Source: Lysobacteraceae bacterium SCN 69-320
Lineage (GTDB): Bacteria; Pseudomonadota; Gammaproteobacteria; Xanthomonadales; Rhodanobacteraceae
Length of the DNA stretch: 64,000 bases
Assembly (NCBI GenBank): GCA_001725155.1
Contig: MEFP01000030.1
Span: 744,001-808,000, forward strand
Direction: 5' to 3'
A model generated the notes under the pieces. That model was not told the DNA's origin and ran no database searches. It saw only the letters and a program-made list of their open reading frames with translations. Shown here one piece after another: positions 18,282-27,104 of this stretch. Numbering within the stretch: the stretch's first letter is position 1; every line of letters begins with the position of its first letter. A program made the translations under genes and the position numbers.

Positions 18282-18776
18282 CTAGCCGCCGCGCAGCGAG
18301 GCGAGGAAAACGGCGCAGAGCCGTTCCATGCCGGCACGGTCTTCCTCGTCGAAGCGCGCGGGCAGCGGACTGTCCACGTCCCAGACGCCGATCAGATCGT
18401 CGGCGTCGTCATACAGCGGCACGACGATCTCCGATCGCGAGGCCGCATCGCAGGCGATGTGGCCCGGGAACGCGTGCACGTCCTCGACGACCTGGGTCTG
18501 CCGCGTCGCCGCGGCCGTGCCGCAGACGCCCTTGCCGAGCGCGATGCGCACGCAGGCCGGCTTGCCCTGGAACGGACCGACCACGAGCTCGGCGCCGTCG
18601 AAGAAATAGAAACCGCACCAGTTCAGCCCGTCAAGGGCGTGAAACACGAGGGCGGAGAAATTCGCCGCGTTGGCGATGCGATCGCGTTCACCGTGCAGCA
18701 GGCCCTGCATCTGCGTGAGGAGACCGGCATAGAGCTCGGTCTTGTTGGCAGCTTGCAGGGGGGCGGCGGCGAACAT
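18282..18776 (-). CDS. msrC: Free methionine-(R)-sulfoxide reductase (GAF domain)
   Basis: Repairs oxidised free methionine (R epimer), using thioredoxin for recycling. It is a 164-residue single GAF domain. The three catalytic and resolving cysteines are C75 (GKPACVRI), C85 (GKGVCGTA) and C109 (GHIACDAAS); their spacing of 10 and 24 residues equals that of E. coli fRMsr. The NWCGFYFF and SEIVVPL blocks are also family-specific. Confidence 0.93.
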   Translation of the reverse strand: MFAAAPLQAANKTELYAGLLTQMQGLLHGERDRIANAANFSALVFHALDGLNWCGFYFFDGAELVVGPFQGKPACVRIALGKGVCGTAAATRQTQVVEDVHAFPGHIACDAASRSEIVVPLYDDADDLIGVWDVDSPLPARFDEEDRAGMERLCAVFLASLRGG

Positions 18777-18858
18777 GGGGCGATTCCGGCGAAAGGCGGA
18801 CGCCTAGTGTAAACGACGCACGCCTCCGGATAGGCGCGCATCGCCTCGCAACGATCCC

Positions 18859-19377
18859 TCAGTCCGCGATCACGACGCGCGTACCGGCGATGTGGTCGTG
18901 CAGACAGCGGCGGTCGGCACGAAAAATTAACAACGGATTGACGAGAGCGACGATCAGGCCGACCACGGGGATCAGGACGACGATCTGCAGCGGGAAATAG
19001 CGCAGCGCGAGCAGGCGCCAGAACGGCGGCTTCTCGCCGGCCAGATCGACGATGCGGATCGACAGGGCGCGCTTGCCCCAGGTCTGGCCGCTTTCATGCA
19101 ACGGCCAGCCTTGCATGGCGACGAAAACGGCCAGGCTGATGCCGCCCCAGAGCAGCTGCAGGGTCCACGGCACCGTCTGGCCGCTCTTGCCGGCAGCAAC
19201 CGCCGCCGCGAAGTATCCGCCGAACCACTGCAGCGGCAGCATCACGGCCAATGCGAGCAAGGTATCGAGTATCGCCGCCCCCAGACGCACGCCGCGCCCG
19301 GCGGGCTGACCGGGGGCCGTGGATTCGGGCTCCATGACCTGGCTGGTCGGCGACGCATAGGGATTCTGCTGTTCCAT
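18859..19377 (-). CDS. RDD family membrane protein
   Basis: A 172-residue inner-membrane protein of unknown role. A proline/serine-rich cytoplasmic N-terminus (MEQQNPYASPTSQ) is followed by an RDD-like domain with three or four transmembrane helices. Family signs are the GVRLGAAILDTLL start of helix 1 (the RDD arginine here is R in GRGVRLGAAILD), the GQTWGKRALSIRIVDLAG loop and the C-terminal DRRCLHDHIAGTRVV. The ATG at 19377 was preferred because the NPYASP N-terminus is common in this family. No functional partner is evident. Confidence 0.82.
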   Translation of the reverse strand: MEQQNPYASPTSQVMEPESTAPGQPAGRGVRLGAAILDTLLALAVMLPLQWFGGYFAAAVAAGKSGQTVPWTLQLLWGGISLAVFVAMQGWPLHESGQTWGKRALSIRIVDLAGEKPPFWRLLALRYFPLQIVVLIPVVGLIVALVNPLLIFRADRRCLHDHIAGTRVVIAD

Positions 19378-19547
19378 GTCTGCCTCCGCGGGCTCGCCGC
19401 TACCATGCCGTTGCCGGCCGAGCGGGACAAGCACGCGCAGGCGCATCGGCACCGGCCGGATCGGCTCGCGTCGGACCGGCCTGTGCCGCCGGCAACGCAG
19501 TGCGATACTGCGCGACCTCCCGGCCGCCGCCATCGACGAGCACCCGC

Positions 19548-20231
19548 ATGTTCCGCAGCGTCTTCATCACCGGCACCGACACCGGCATCGGCAAGACGCG
19601 GACCAGCGTCGCCCTGCTGCGCGCACTGGCCGCCGCCGGCGCCCGCGCCGTCGGCATGAAGCCGGTGGCCAGCGGCTGCGACTGGCAGGACGGCCACTGG
19701 AGCAACGAGGATGCGCGCGCGCTGATCGCCGCGTCGACGCCGGCGCCGGCCTATGCGCTGTGCAATCCGTATGCGTTGCGCGACGCCGTCGCGCCGCACC
19801 TGGCCGCCGTGGCGGCCGGCGTGAGCATCGAACTGCCGCCGCTGCAGGCGGCCTATGCCGCGCTGGCTGCGAGCGGTGACGGCGTCGTCGTCGAAGGCGC
19901 CGGCGGCTGGGCCGTGCCGCTGGGGCCGCAGCTGATGCAGGCCGACATCCCGCGCGCACTGCAGCTGCCGGTCGTCCTCGTCGTCGGCCTGCGTCTGGGC
20001 TGCATCAGCCATGCGCTGCTCAGCGCGCGGGCGATCCGCGCCGACGGCTGCGAGCTGCTGGGCTGGATAGGCAATGCGATAGACCCGGACCAGCCGCTGC
20101 AGGCCGACAACATCGCGACCTTGCGCGAACGTCTCCACGCGCCATGCCTGGGCCTGCTGCCGCACGGCCTCGACGCCGATATCGGCCCGGCCCTGGATGC
20201 TGCGGTCGCTGCGCTGACGGCGGCGGCCTGA
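19548..20231 (+). CDS. bioD: Dethiobiotin synthetase
   Basis: ATP-dependent closure of the ureido ring of biotin from 7,8-diaminopelargonate and CO2. Length is 227 residues. The P-loop is GTDTGIGKT (9-17, K16), with MKPVASG and the VEGAGGWAVPL block. The usual GTDTxVGKT is conserved except for Ile at the valine position. It is isolated from other bio genes in this window and divergent from the RDD gene. Confidence 0.92.
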   Translation: MFRSVFITGTDTGIGKTRTSVALLRALAAAGARAVGMKPVASGCDWQDGHWSNEDARALIAASTPAPAYALCNPYALRDAVAPHLAAVAAGVSIELPPLQAAYAALAASGDGVVVEGAGGWAVPLGPQLMQADIPRALQLPVVLVVGLRLGCISHALLSARAIRADGCELLGWIGNAIDPDQPLQADNIATLRERLHAPCLGLLPHGLDADIGPALDAAVAALTAAA

Positions 20232-20533
20232 TCGCGCAACCGCGACTGCGGAGGCGACGGCGGACCCTGCCGCCGGCGCCGACACCGTCGATAGCGACCG
20301 ATTTCCTGCCGCTGCGTGACGAAACCGTGCACGCGCCCGCGTCTCAACCGCTGCGACACCGGCACCATGCAATCGACCGCTCGAACAACCCGTAATTGCG
20401 GCAATAGCGGCACGACTTCCGGCATGCGCCGCGGTGTCGGCCACCCCCAATACTGCGTCGCTCAGAATTACCGACCTGTCGCGGCGTCTCGGGGGACGCC
20501 GTCATGGAAGATCCTGCTTCGCCGGAGCCCGTC
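20232..20533. other. Intergenic region between bioD and the efflux operon
   Basis: About 300 bp without a convincing gene. It is slightly less GC-rich than its surroundings around 20380-20480 (AATTGCGGCAATAGCGG and CTCAGAATTACCGAC), as expected of a promoter region for the downstream pump genes. No clear -35/-10 pair or operator was found by eye. Confidence 0.5.
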
Positions 20534-21622
20534 ATGCTGCGCACCGTACGCCCTGTCCGCGTTTCCCTGTCCGTGCTCGCGCTGAGCATTGCCGCTGCCG
20601 TGTCGACGACGGCGCACACCCAGGGCCCGCCGGGTCATGAGATGCCGCCGACCACGGTCGAGGCGGCCAAGCCGCGTGTCGAATCGGTCAGCGAAACCCT
20701 GGCTGCGGTCGGCACGCTGCGCGCCGACGAGGCCGTGACCATCCGTCCCGAACTCGCCGGCCGCATCGAGGCCGTGCTGTTCGACGAAGGCCAGAAGATC
20801 AACAAGGGCGCGCCGCTGTTCCGCCTCGACGCGAGCCTGGTCCAGGCCGATGTCGCCGAAGCCGAAGCCAACTCGGCCAACAGCAGCCGCGAGCTCAAGC
20901 GCGCGCAGGAGCTGTCCGAACGCAAGCTCATCGCACCGGCCGACGTCGACACCAAGCGCGCCCAGGCCAAGGTCGACGACGCCAAGCTCGCATCCAGCCG
21001 CACGCGCCTGGGCAAGACCGAGATCCGCGCGCCGTTCACCGGCACTGCCGGCCTGCGCCGGGTCAGTCCCGGCGAGTACGTCAACATCGGCGACGCGCTC
21101 GTGGATTTCGTCGCGCGCGACACGCTCAAGCTCGACTTCAGCCTGCCCGAGGTCTACCTCGGCCGCTTCCAGGCGGGCCAGAAGATCACGATCAGCGTCG
21201 ACGCGCAGGGCGCGCGGCGCTTCGACGGCGAGGTCTACGCCATCGCCCCGCAGGTCGACCTCGCGACACGCTCGGTGACCCTGCGTGCCCGCGTGCCGAA
21301 CGTCGACGGCCTGCTGTTTCCGGGCCAGTTCGCCAAGGTGTCGCTGGAGATCGGTTCGCGCGACAACGCGCTGCTGGTGCCGGAACAGGCGCTGTGGCCG
21401 CAGGGCGACAAGCAGCAGGTCTACGTGATCCGCGACGGCAAGGCCGAACTCATCGAAGTGAAGACCGGCCTGCGCAAGCCCGGCTTCGTCGAGATCGTCA
21501 GCGGCATCAGCGCCGGCGACGAGGTCATCAGCGCCGGCCAGATGAAGATCGGTCCCGGCGCCAAGGTGCAGACCGCACCGCCGGCCGCCGCCCAGCCTGC
21601 CGCAGCGCAGCCGGCGCATTGA
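20534..21622 (+). CDS. RND efflux periplasmic adaptor (membrane fusion protein)
   Basis: Bridges an RND pump to an outer-membrane channel. It has 362 residues: an N-terminal signal peptide (1-31), a lipoyl/barrel-sandwich half (AVGTLRADEAVTIRPELAGR), a short alpha-hairpin (about 110-150), the second lipoyl half (TEIRAPFTGTAGL) and beta-barrel plus membrane-proximal domains. The C-terminus is AQP-rich. The ATG at 20534 has GGAG 7 nt upstream and opens into the signal peptide; an earlier ATG at 20504 is possible. It is 14 bp before the pump gene. No outer-membrane factor lies nearby. Confidence 0.9.
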   Translation: MLRTVRPVRVSLSVLALSIAAAVSTTAHTQGPPGHEMPPTTVEAAKPRVESVSETLAAVGTLRADEAVTIRPELAGRIEAVLFDEGQKINKGAPLFRLDASLVQADVAEAEANSANSSRELKRAQELSERKLIAPADVDTKRAQAKVDDAKLASSRTRLGKTEIRAPFTGTAGLRRVSPGEYVNIGDALVDFVARDTLKLDFSLPEVYLGRFQAGQKITISVDAQGARRFDGEVYAIAPQVDLATRSVTLRARVPNVDGLLFPGQFAKVSLEIGSRDNALLVPEQALWPQGDKQQVYVIRDGKAELIEVKTGLRKPGFVEIVSGISAGDEVISAGQMKIGPGAKVQTAPPAAAQPAAAQPAH

Positions 21623-21636
21623 GGTAGCCACCCGCC

Positions 21637-24600
21637 ATGGTCCTTTCCGATATCTCCATCCGTCGCCCGGTATTCGCGACGGTGGTCAACCTCGTGATCC
21701 TGCTCGTCGGCATCATCTGCTACGAGCGCCTGGCCGTGCGCCTGATTCCCAAGGTCGACACCCCGGTCGTCAACGTCTCGACGTCCTACCCGGGCGCCAG
21801 CGCCCAGGTCGTCGAGTCGCAGATCACCACGCCGATCGAAGAACAGCTCTCGGGCATCGAAGGCATCGACTACATCCAGTCGGTGTCGCGCGAGGAATCC
21901 TCGCAGATCACCGTGCGCTTCCGCCTCGACCGCGATCCGGATTCGGCCGCGGCCGACGTGCGCGACCGCGTCGCGCTGGCGCGCGACTTCCTGCCACAGG
22001 AAGCGCGCGAGCCCGTCGTGCAGAAGCAGGAAGCCGACGCGCAGCCGATCATCTATCTCGCGTTCTCGTCGGACCGCCACAGCGAGCTGGAAATCGCCGA
22101 CGTGGCCAACCGCCTGGTCAAGGACCGCGTGCAGAACATCGCCGGCGTCGCCCAGGCCCAGGTCTACGGCAACAAGTACGCGATGCGCCTGTGGCTGGAC
22201 CCGGCGCGCCTGGCGGCCTACTCGATGACGCCGGCCGACGTCGAGACCGCGCTGCGCAAGCAGAACGTCGAGATTCCGGCCGGCCGCATCGAAAGCCATC
22301 AGCGCGAATTCGCGGTGCTGTCGGAAACCGACCTGAAGACGCCCGAGCAGTTCGGCGCCATCGTGCTGCGCACCGGCGCCGACGGCTATGCGGTGCGCGT
22401 GCGCGACATCGCCCGCGTCGAGCTCGGCGCCGACCAGTCGCGCTTCCGCGCGCGCTACAACGGCCGCAACGCCGTGCCGCTGGGCGTGGTCAAGCAGGCC
22501 ACGGCCAATCCGCTGGCGATCTCCGAAGGTCTGCAGAAACTGCTGCCGGAAATCACGCGCACCCTGCCCGAAGGCATGAAGGTCGAGATCGCCTACGACT
22601 CGACGATCTTCATCGCGCGCTCGATCAGCGAGGTCTACAAGACCATCGGCGAGGCCATGATCCTCGTCGTCATCGTGATCTTCCTGTTCCTGCGTTCGGC
22701 GCGCGCGACCCTGATTCCGATCGTGACGATCCCGGTCTCGCTGATCGGCGCGTTCGCAGTGATGTACGTGCTGGGCTTCTCGATCAACACCTTGACCCTG
22801 CTCGCGATGGTGCTCGCGATCGGCCTCGTCGTCGACGACGCCATCGTCATGCTCGAGAACATCTACCGGCACATCGAGGAAGGCATGCCGCCGATGCAGG
22901 CGGCGCTGAAGGGCTCCCGCGAAATCGGCTTCGCCATCGTCGCGATGACCCTCACTCTGGCCGCGGTCTACATGCCGCTGGTGTTCTCGTCCGGACGCAC
23001 GGGCCGCCTGTTCATCGAGTTCGCGCTGACCCTGGCCGGCGCCGTGCTCGTCTCCGGCTTCACTGCGCTGACCCTGTCGCCGATGATGTGCTCGCGCCTG
23101 CTCAAGCACAGCACGTCGCACGGCAAGGCGTATGAATTCGGCGAGAAGGTGCTCAACGGCCTGCAGAGCGGCTACGAGCGCGGCCTGCGCTGGAGCCTGC
23201 CGCATCGCGCACTCGTGTTCGGCGCCGCCGGCGCGGTGTTCCTGGGCCTCGCGGGCATCTTCGTGTTCAAGCTGCTGCCGGCCGAGCTTGCGCCGCAGGA
23301 AGATCAGGGCCTGGTCATCGGCTTCGGCGTCGCGCCGGAAGGCTCCACCCCCGAATACACCGACGGCTACGCGCGCCAGATGGAAGCGACCTTCGCCAAG
23401 CTCGACGGCGTCGACCGCTATTTCCAGATCGTCGGCTTCCCGACCGTGACCCAGACCGTCGGCTTCGTCGGCCTGAAGGACTGGTCGCAACGCAGCCAGC
23501 CGGCCAGCGCGTACCAGGGCATGCTGTTCCCGCAATTCATGAACATCGCCGGCATCATGGCGTTTCCGGTGCTGCCGCCGTCGCTCGGCGCCGACGACTT
23601 CGGCCAGCCGATCTCCTTCATCGTGCAGACCACGGGCACCTGGGAAGACCTGGAGAAGATCAGCGACGGCCTGCTGGCCAAGATCCGCCAGAACCCGCAA
23701 CTGACCAATCCCGACACGAACCTCAAGCTCAACAAGCCGCAGCTGCGTATCGAAATGGATCGCGACAAGGTCGCCGCGGTCGGCGCCAGCGTCGACGAAG
23801 TCGGGCGTACGCTCGAAAGCCTGCTCGGCGGCCGCCAGGTCACGCGCTTCAAGCGCGGCTCGGAACAGTACGACGTCATCGTGCAGGTCGACAGCGAAGG
23901 CCGCCGCGTGCCCGAGCAGCTCAGCGCGATCTACGTGCGCGGCAACGACGGCGGCATGGTGCAGATGGCCAACCTCGTCAGCGCGAACGAGGCCGTCGCG
24001 GCCAAGGAGCTCAACCACTTCAACCGGCTGCGCTCGGCCACGATCAGCGCCGGCCTCGCGCCGGGCTACAGCATGGGCGAGGCGCTGGACTGGCTGTCGA
24101 CCGCGGCTCGCGAAGTCGCCTCCGATGCGCAGTACGATTTCAGCGGCCAGTCGCGCGAGTTCCGCGAATCCTCCAGCGCGTTCGCGCTGATCCTGCTGCT
24201 CGCGCTCGCGTTCATCTATCTCGTGCTCGCCGCGCAGTTCGAGAGCTGGGTCGATCCGCTGATCATCCTGTTCTCGGTGCCGCTCGCCGCGTTCGGCGGC
24301 CTGGCCTGCCTGGTCCTCGTCAACTGGTTCGCCGATCTCGGGCTGACGCATCAGGCCGGCAGCTGGAACATCTATACCAAGATCGGCCTGATCACCCTGG
24401 TCGGCCTGATCGCCAAGCACGGCATCATGATCGTGGAATTCGCCAACCAGCTGCAGGAGCGCGGCCTGGACAAGAGCCAGGCGGCGTTCGAAGCCGCGCG
24501 CCTGCGCCTGCGCCCCATCCTCATGACGACCGGCGCGATGGTGCTCGGCGCACTGCCGCTGGCCATCGCCTCCGGCGCCGGCGCCGAAGCGCGCCACCAG

Positions 24601-24738
24601 ATCGGCTGGGTCATCGTCGGCGGCATGAGCTTCGGCACCCTGCTGACCCTGTTCGTCGTGCCGCTGGTCTACACCCTGCTCGCGCGCAGGCACGTGCCGC
24701 ACGAAATCATCGAAGGCGAAACCGTCGCTGCACATTGA
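21637..24738 (+). CDS. RND multidrug efflux transporter, inner-membrane pump
   Basis: A proton-driven drug/solute exporter of the HAE-1 (AcrB/MdtB-like) family. Length is 1033 residues with the expected 12 transmembrane helices and two large periplasmic loops. The proton-relay aspartates are in helix 4 (AIGLVVDDAIVMLENI, about residues 393-408). RND repeats such as SIRRPVFATVVNL at the N-terminus and KHGIMIVEFANQLQERG in the second half are intact. Substrate cannot be read from sequence. A 12-bp hairpin follows immediately. Confidence 0.93.
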   Translation: MVLSDISIRRPVFATVVNLVILLVGIICYERLAVRLIPKVDTPVVNVSTSYPGASAQVVESQITTPIEEQLSGIEGIDYIQSVSREESSQITVRFRLDRDPDSAAADVRDRVALARDFLPQEAREPVVQKQEADAQPIIYLAFSSDRHSELEIADVANRLVKDRVQNIAGVAQAQVYGNKYAMRLWLDPARLAAYSMTPADVETALRKQNVEIPAGRIESHQREFAVLSETDLKTPEQFGAIVLRTGADGYAVRVRDIARVELGADQSRFRARYNGRNAVPLGVVKQATANPLAISEGLQKLLPEITRTLPEGMKVEIAYDSTIFIARSISEVYKTIGEAMILVVIVIFLFLRSARATLIPIVTIPVSLIGAFAVMYVLGFSINTLTLLAMVLAIGLVVDDAIVMLENIYRHIEEGMPPMQAALKGSREIGFAIVAMTLTLAAVYMPLVFSSGRTGRLFIEFALTLAGAVLVSGFTALTLSPMMCSRLLKHSTSHGKAYEFGEKVLNGLQSGYERGLRWSLPHRALVFGAAGAVFLGLAGIFVFKLLPAELAPQEDQGLVIGFGVAPEGSTPEYTDGYARQMEATFAKLDGVDRYFQIVGFPTVTQTVGFVGLKDWSQRSQPASAYQGMLFPQFMNIAGIMAFPVLPPSLGADDFGQPISFIVQTTGTWEDLEKISDGLLAKIRQNPQLTNPDTNLKLNKPQLRIEMDRDKVAAVGASVDEVGRTLESLLGGRQVTRFKRGSEQYDVIVQVDSEGRRVPEQLSAIYVRGNDGGMVQMANLVSANEAVAAKELNHFNRLRSATISAGLAPGYSMGEALDWLSTAAREVASDAQYDFSGQSREFRESSSAFALILLLALAFIYLVLAAQFESWVDPLIILFSVPLAAFGGLACLVLVNWFADLGLTHQAGSWNIYTKIGLITLVGLIAKHGIMIVEFANQLQERGLDKSQAAFEAARLRLRPILMTTGAMVLGALPLAIASGAGAEARHQIGWVIVGGMSFGTLLTLFVVPLVYTLLARRHVPHEIIEGETVAAH

Positions 24739-24745
24739 CCGTCAT

Positions 24746-24773
24746 GGCCCGCGCGACAGCCGTCGCGCGGGCC
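24746..24773 (+). terminator. Perfect 12-bp hairpin after the RND operon
   Basis: GGCCCGCGCGAC-AGCC-GTCGCGCGGGCC lies 8 nt after the pump stop codon. No T tract follows, so it may be an RNA 3'-end stabiliser or a rho-assisted terminator rather than a classic intrinsic one. It abuts the repeat starting at 24774. Confidence 0.55.
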
Positions 24774-24935
24774 GCAGGTTGCACTGAGCACGGCGATGCG
24801 CAACGCCGCGGCGTCGGATCGGGCGTGGCATCGCGCGCTGGCCGCTGGACCGGCAAGCTCGCGAGCGCCGGCGCACGATTGCTTCGATGTGGGTTCGTCG
24901 CGCCGGAGATACCTCGGCGTTGCGCAACACCTCGG
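24774..24935 (+). repeat. Diverged dispersed repeat, copy A
   Basis: Starts GCAGGTTGCACTGAGCA and resembles the stretch at 25481-25645 over its whole length. Shared blocks include GCGATGCGCAACG, CAAGCTCGCGAGC against CAAGTTCGCGAGC, and CTTCGA followed by GGGTTCG. The first 35 bp are the REP-like palindrome seen elsewhere. It ends about 130 bp before the gene at 25066. No reading frame inside it is convincing. Confidence 0.6.
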
Positions 24936-25065
24936 CATTGCTCGGGCACGGAACCTGGCGTTATCGACCGGTCGCCGAACTCACGCGCAGCAGCTGGAGC
25001 GGGCCGGCTCCACCCGGACCAGCGCCGCATGCCAGAATGCGAGCCTGCCAGTCAGATCATTCGCC

Positions 25066-25458
25066 ATGCGCATTCGTTCCGATGACGGCTTCATCGAGAT
25101 CGTCCGGGGCAGCTTCGACTCCCCGGCGGACATCGACATCCATGCCGAAAGCCGCGGCTTCTCTGCCTCTGTCACCAATATATTTCCGATGAATTCCGGT
25201 CAGTTCTTCGCCGCGGCGCGGGCAATGAACATGACGCGCCGCGGAAGGCTCGTCCTGATCGGCACCGAGGATTTCCAGCTCGTACTCGAAGACCGCGATG
25301 CCAAAGGTGGTTTGTGGGCCGAAGTGCAAATGACGCTGTGGTCAGGCGGCCAGCAGACGCACCTGTTCCGCTGCAGGCTGGCCGTCGAAGCCGAATATTG
25401 GCTGACAATCCTGCAGGATCTGCGCGCAGAACTGGGCAAGTCGCCCGCACAGGCCTGA
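25066..25458 (+). CDS. Unknown 130-residue cytoplasmic protein
   Basis: No family is recognised with confidence. It is soluble, with no signal peptide or transmembrane segment, and mixed alpha/beta: it starts MRIRSDDGFIEIVRGSF and ends in a helix (YWLTILQDLRAELGK). The pattern of short strands with FFAAARAMN and FQLVLEDRDAKGGLWAEV recalls small one-domain proteins found among toxin immunity families, but this is only an impression. It lies between two copies of the dispersed repeat and its GC content is a little lower than the window average. Alternative upstream starts run into the repeat and were not used. Confidence 0.6.
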   Translation: MRIRSDDGFIEIVRGSFDSPADIDIHAESRGFSASVTNIFPMNSGQFFAAARAMNMTRRGRLVLIGTEDFQLVLEDRDAKGGLWAEVQMTLWSGGQQTHLFRCRLAVEAEYWLTILQDLRAELGKSPAQA

Positions 25459-25480
25459 CCAGCCGACATCGCATTCGACC

Positions 25481-25645
25481 GTAGGTTGCGCTGAGCGCAG
25501 CGATGCGCAACGTCGAGGCATCAAGTCGAGCGCGGATCCGGACGCTTTGCTTTCTGCCAGCCAGCAAGTTCGCGAGCCATCGCGCCCGGATTTCTTCGAC
25601 CCGGGTTCGCCGCAGCGGAAACACCTTGATGTCGCGGTTCGCCTT
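25481..25645 (+). repeat. Diverged dispersed repeat, copy B
   Basis: Begins GTAGGTTGCGCTGAGCGC and carries GCGATGCGCAACGTCGAGG, then AAGTTCGCGAGC, TTCTTCGACCCGGGTTCG and CACCTTGATGTCGCGGTTCG. It is the second copy of the 24774 repeat and likewise lies just ahead of a small unknown gene (25741). The far end resembles the inverted palindrome half (GATGT-GCGGTTCGCC), so the whole could be one element with imperfect inverted ends. Confidence 0.6.
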
Positions 25646-25740
25646 TCGACACGTCACTGTAACCAGCGAGGACCTGGCTGTATGCAGCCTGTGGAACTTG
25701 CGCCATTCTTGCCGTCCCGGCAACTTCCGGAACGGACCTG

Positions 25741-26178
25741 ATGCACACGGAAGGTACTCCGATACTCGCAACGCCGCGCCGCTTCGTTACGCCGACCTGG
25801 ATACGTCTTCTCTGCGGCCTTGCCGCATTCGCCACTCCCGCAGCCGCCGGCATCCTGTATGCGGAGCAGGGCCTGAGCTGGCTGACGCTGGCCAGCATGG
25901 CCGCGGCCCTGCTCGCACCGCTGGGATTGCTCGATGTGCTCACGGCGCGTGTCGAGCTGCATCCCGAACGCCTCGTTGTCGTCGCCAACCTGCGCCGCCG
26001 GGAATATCCGCGCAGCGTTATCGTCCGCGTCAGCAGCAGCAAAGGGGCCGGTGCCGGGTTCGAGCATGCCGACGGGCGCTGGATACCGCTGCCTTCCGTG
26101 GCCCCCAGCGATCAGGGAGTGTGCCGTTCGATACGCAGCTGGCTCGCACGCGGCAGCGCGGGTCAACAGGAGGCCTAG
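25741..26178 (+). CDS. Small membrane protein with PH-like C-terminal region
   Basis: A 145-residue protein. Two hydrophobic helices (about 22-40 and 46-64) are followed by a soluble stretch VELHPERLVVVANLRRREYP, the pattern of bacterial PH-domain membrane proteins (a strand with a basic loop after a short hairpin of helices). The tail is basic and alanine-rich. Role unknown. GGAACGGA lies upstream of the ATG. It is co-directional with the gene at 25066 but separated from it by repeat copy B. Confidence 0.6.
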   Translation: MHTEGTPILATPRRFVTPTWIRLLCGLAAFATPAAAGILYAEQGLSWLTLASMAAALLAPLGLLDVLTARVELHPERLVVVANLRRREYPRSVIVRVSSSKGAGAGFEHADGRWIPLPSVAPSDQGVCRSIRSWLARGSAGQQEA

Positions 26179-26257
26179 CGCGAAGCCACGCTTCCTGAGG
26201 CCGCGAGCCTGGTCGCAACACGCGGCAGCGATCGGTGCCGGGCCTGTCGGCAGTTGC

Positions 26258-26806
26258 CTAGCCGGGATTCGCCGCAACCGCTTTCTCCCGCGCCATTTTC
26301 GCCTTCTCCGCGTCCGTCAGCGGCCGATGCCCATAGCTGACCACGCGCGTCATGCGCCAGTCGTTGCCGTCCTGTTTCCAGATCATCAGGAATTTCGCGC
26401 TGCCTTCGCAGCGGCCGGTGGCCAGTTCGCAGAAGCGGTGTTCGCCTTCCTCGACGGCGCCGTAATCCTTGATCGGGTAGATGCGCAGGGTTTCCGTCAG
26501 CAGCTCGCGGCGCACCTTGCCGCAGATGTATTGGCGAGTGTTCGCGACGACGGTGTCGCGGTCGAACGTGGCGCCGCCCTTGTCGTGATAGAACTCGACA
26601 TCGGGCGTGAACAAGGTCGTGAACGTGTCGAGATCGCAGGCGTTGTAGGCGTCGAACAGCTTGCGATCGAGCGCGGTCACCGTCGCGGTCAGCGCTGCGT
26701 CGGCCGTACCGTCGTCGACGGCGCCGGCCACGGGCGGCAGCAGCGCCAGCGCGACAGCGGCGCAGGACAGTCTCAGGAAGCGGGCGGGTGCGGTCGTCAT
26801 GGTCAT
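26258..26806 (-). CDS. Secreted NTF2-like (DUF4440/SnoaL-type) protein
   Basis: Of 182 residues, the first 30 form a signal peptide (LSCAAVALALLPPVAGA). The rest is a cone-shaped NTF2-like fold: helix VTALDRKLFDAYNACDLDTF, then FTPDVEFYHDKGG and the terminal strand WKQDGNDWRMTRVVSYGHRP. Families with this fold include enzymes and ligand binders, and the sequence alone does not decide. Two in-frame ATGs (26806, 26800) are possible. It is divergent from the OYE gene. Confidence 0.8.
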   Translation of the reverse strand: MTMTTAPARFLRLSCAAVALALLPPVAGAVDDGTADAALTATVTALDRKLFDAYNACDLDTFTTLFTPDVEFYHDKGGATFDRDTVVANTRQYICGKVRRELLTETLRIYPIKDYGAVEEGEHRFCELATGRCEGSAKFLMIWKQDGNDWRMTRVVSYGHRPLTDAEKAKMAREKAVAANPG

Positions 26807-27104
26807 GCGCGGGCCTGTCGTCAGTGGCGGGGGGCCGCGGCAATCGCTGCGGCCTGGCGACAGTGATCCGGTGTGGCGCCGTCCGGTTGCAGTCTGCAGA
26901 TCATCGCGTGCATTCGCGCGATACCGTCGCCGCACTGGCGGCACGCCGTATCGACGCGCACCCGGCGCGGCCCGCCGGCCGCAAAGCCCGCAGCGCACGA
27001 CGTCGTCGCCCGACGCCCCATCAGGAAGCGCCGGCGACCATGGTCGGATCGAATCCGCTCCAGCGCGTCCGGATAATGCGGCGACCTCTTGCCGGAGTCT
27101 CGCC

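Noticed and set aside
21421-24735. 1100-codon open frame antisense to the RND genes
   Set aside because: His/Arg/Asp-rich low-complexity translation created by the GC-rich third positions of the pump gene; the RND pump itself is unambiguous.
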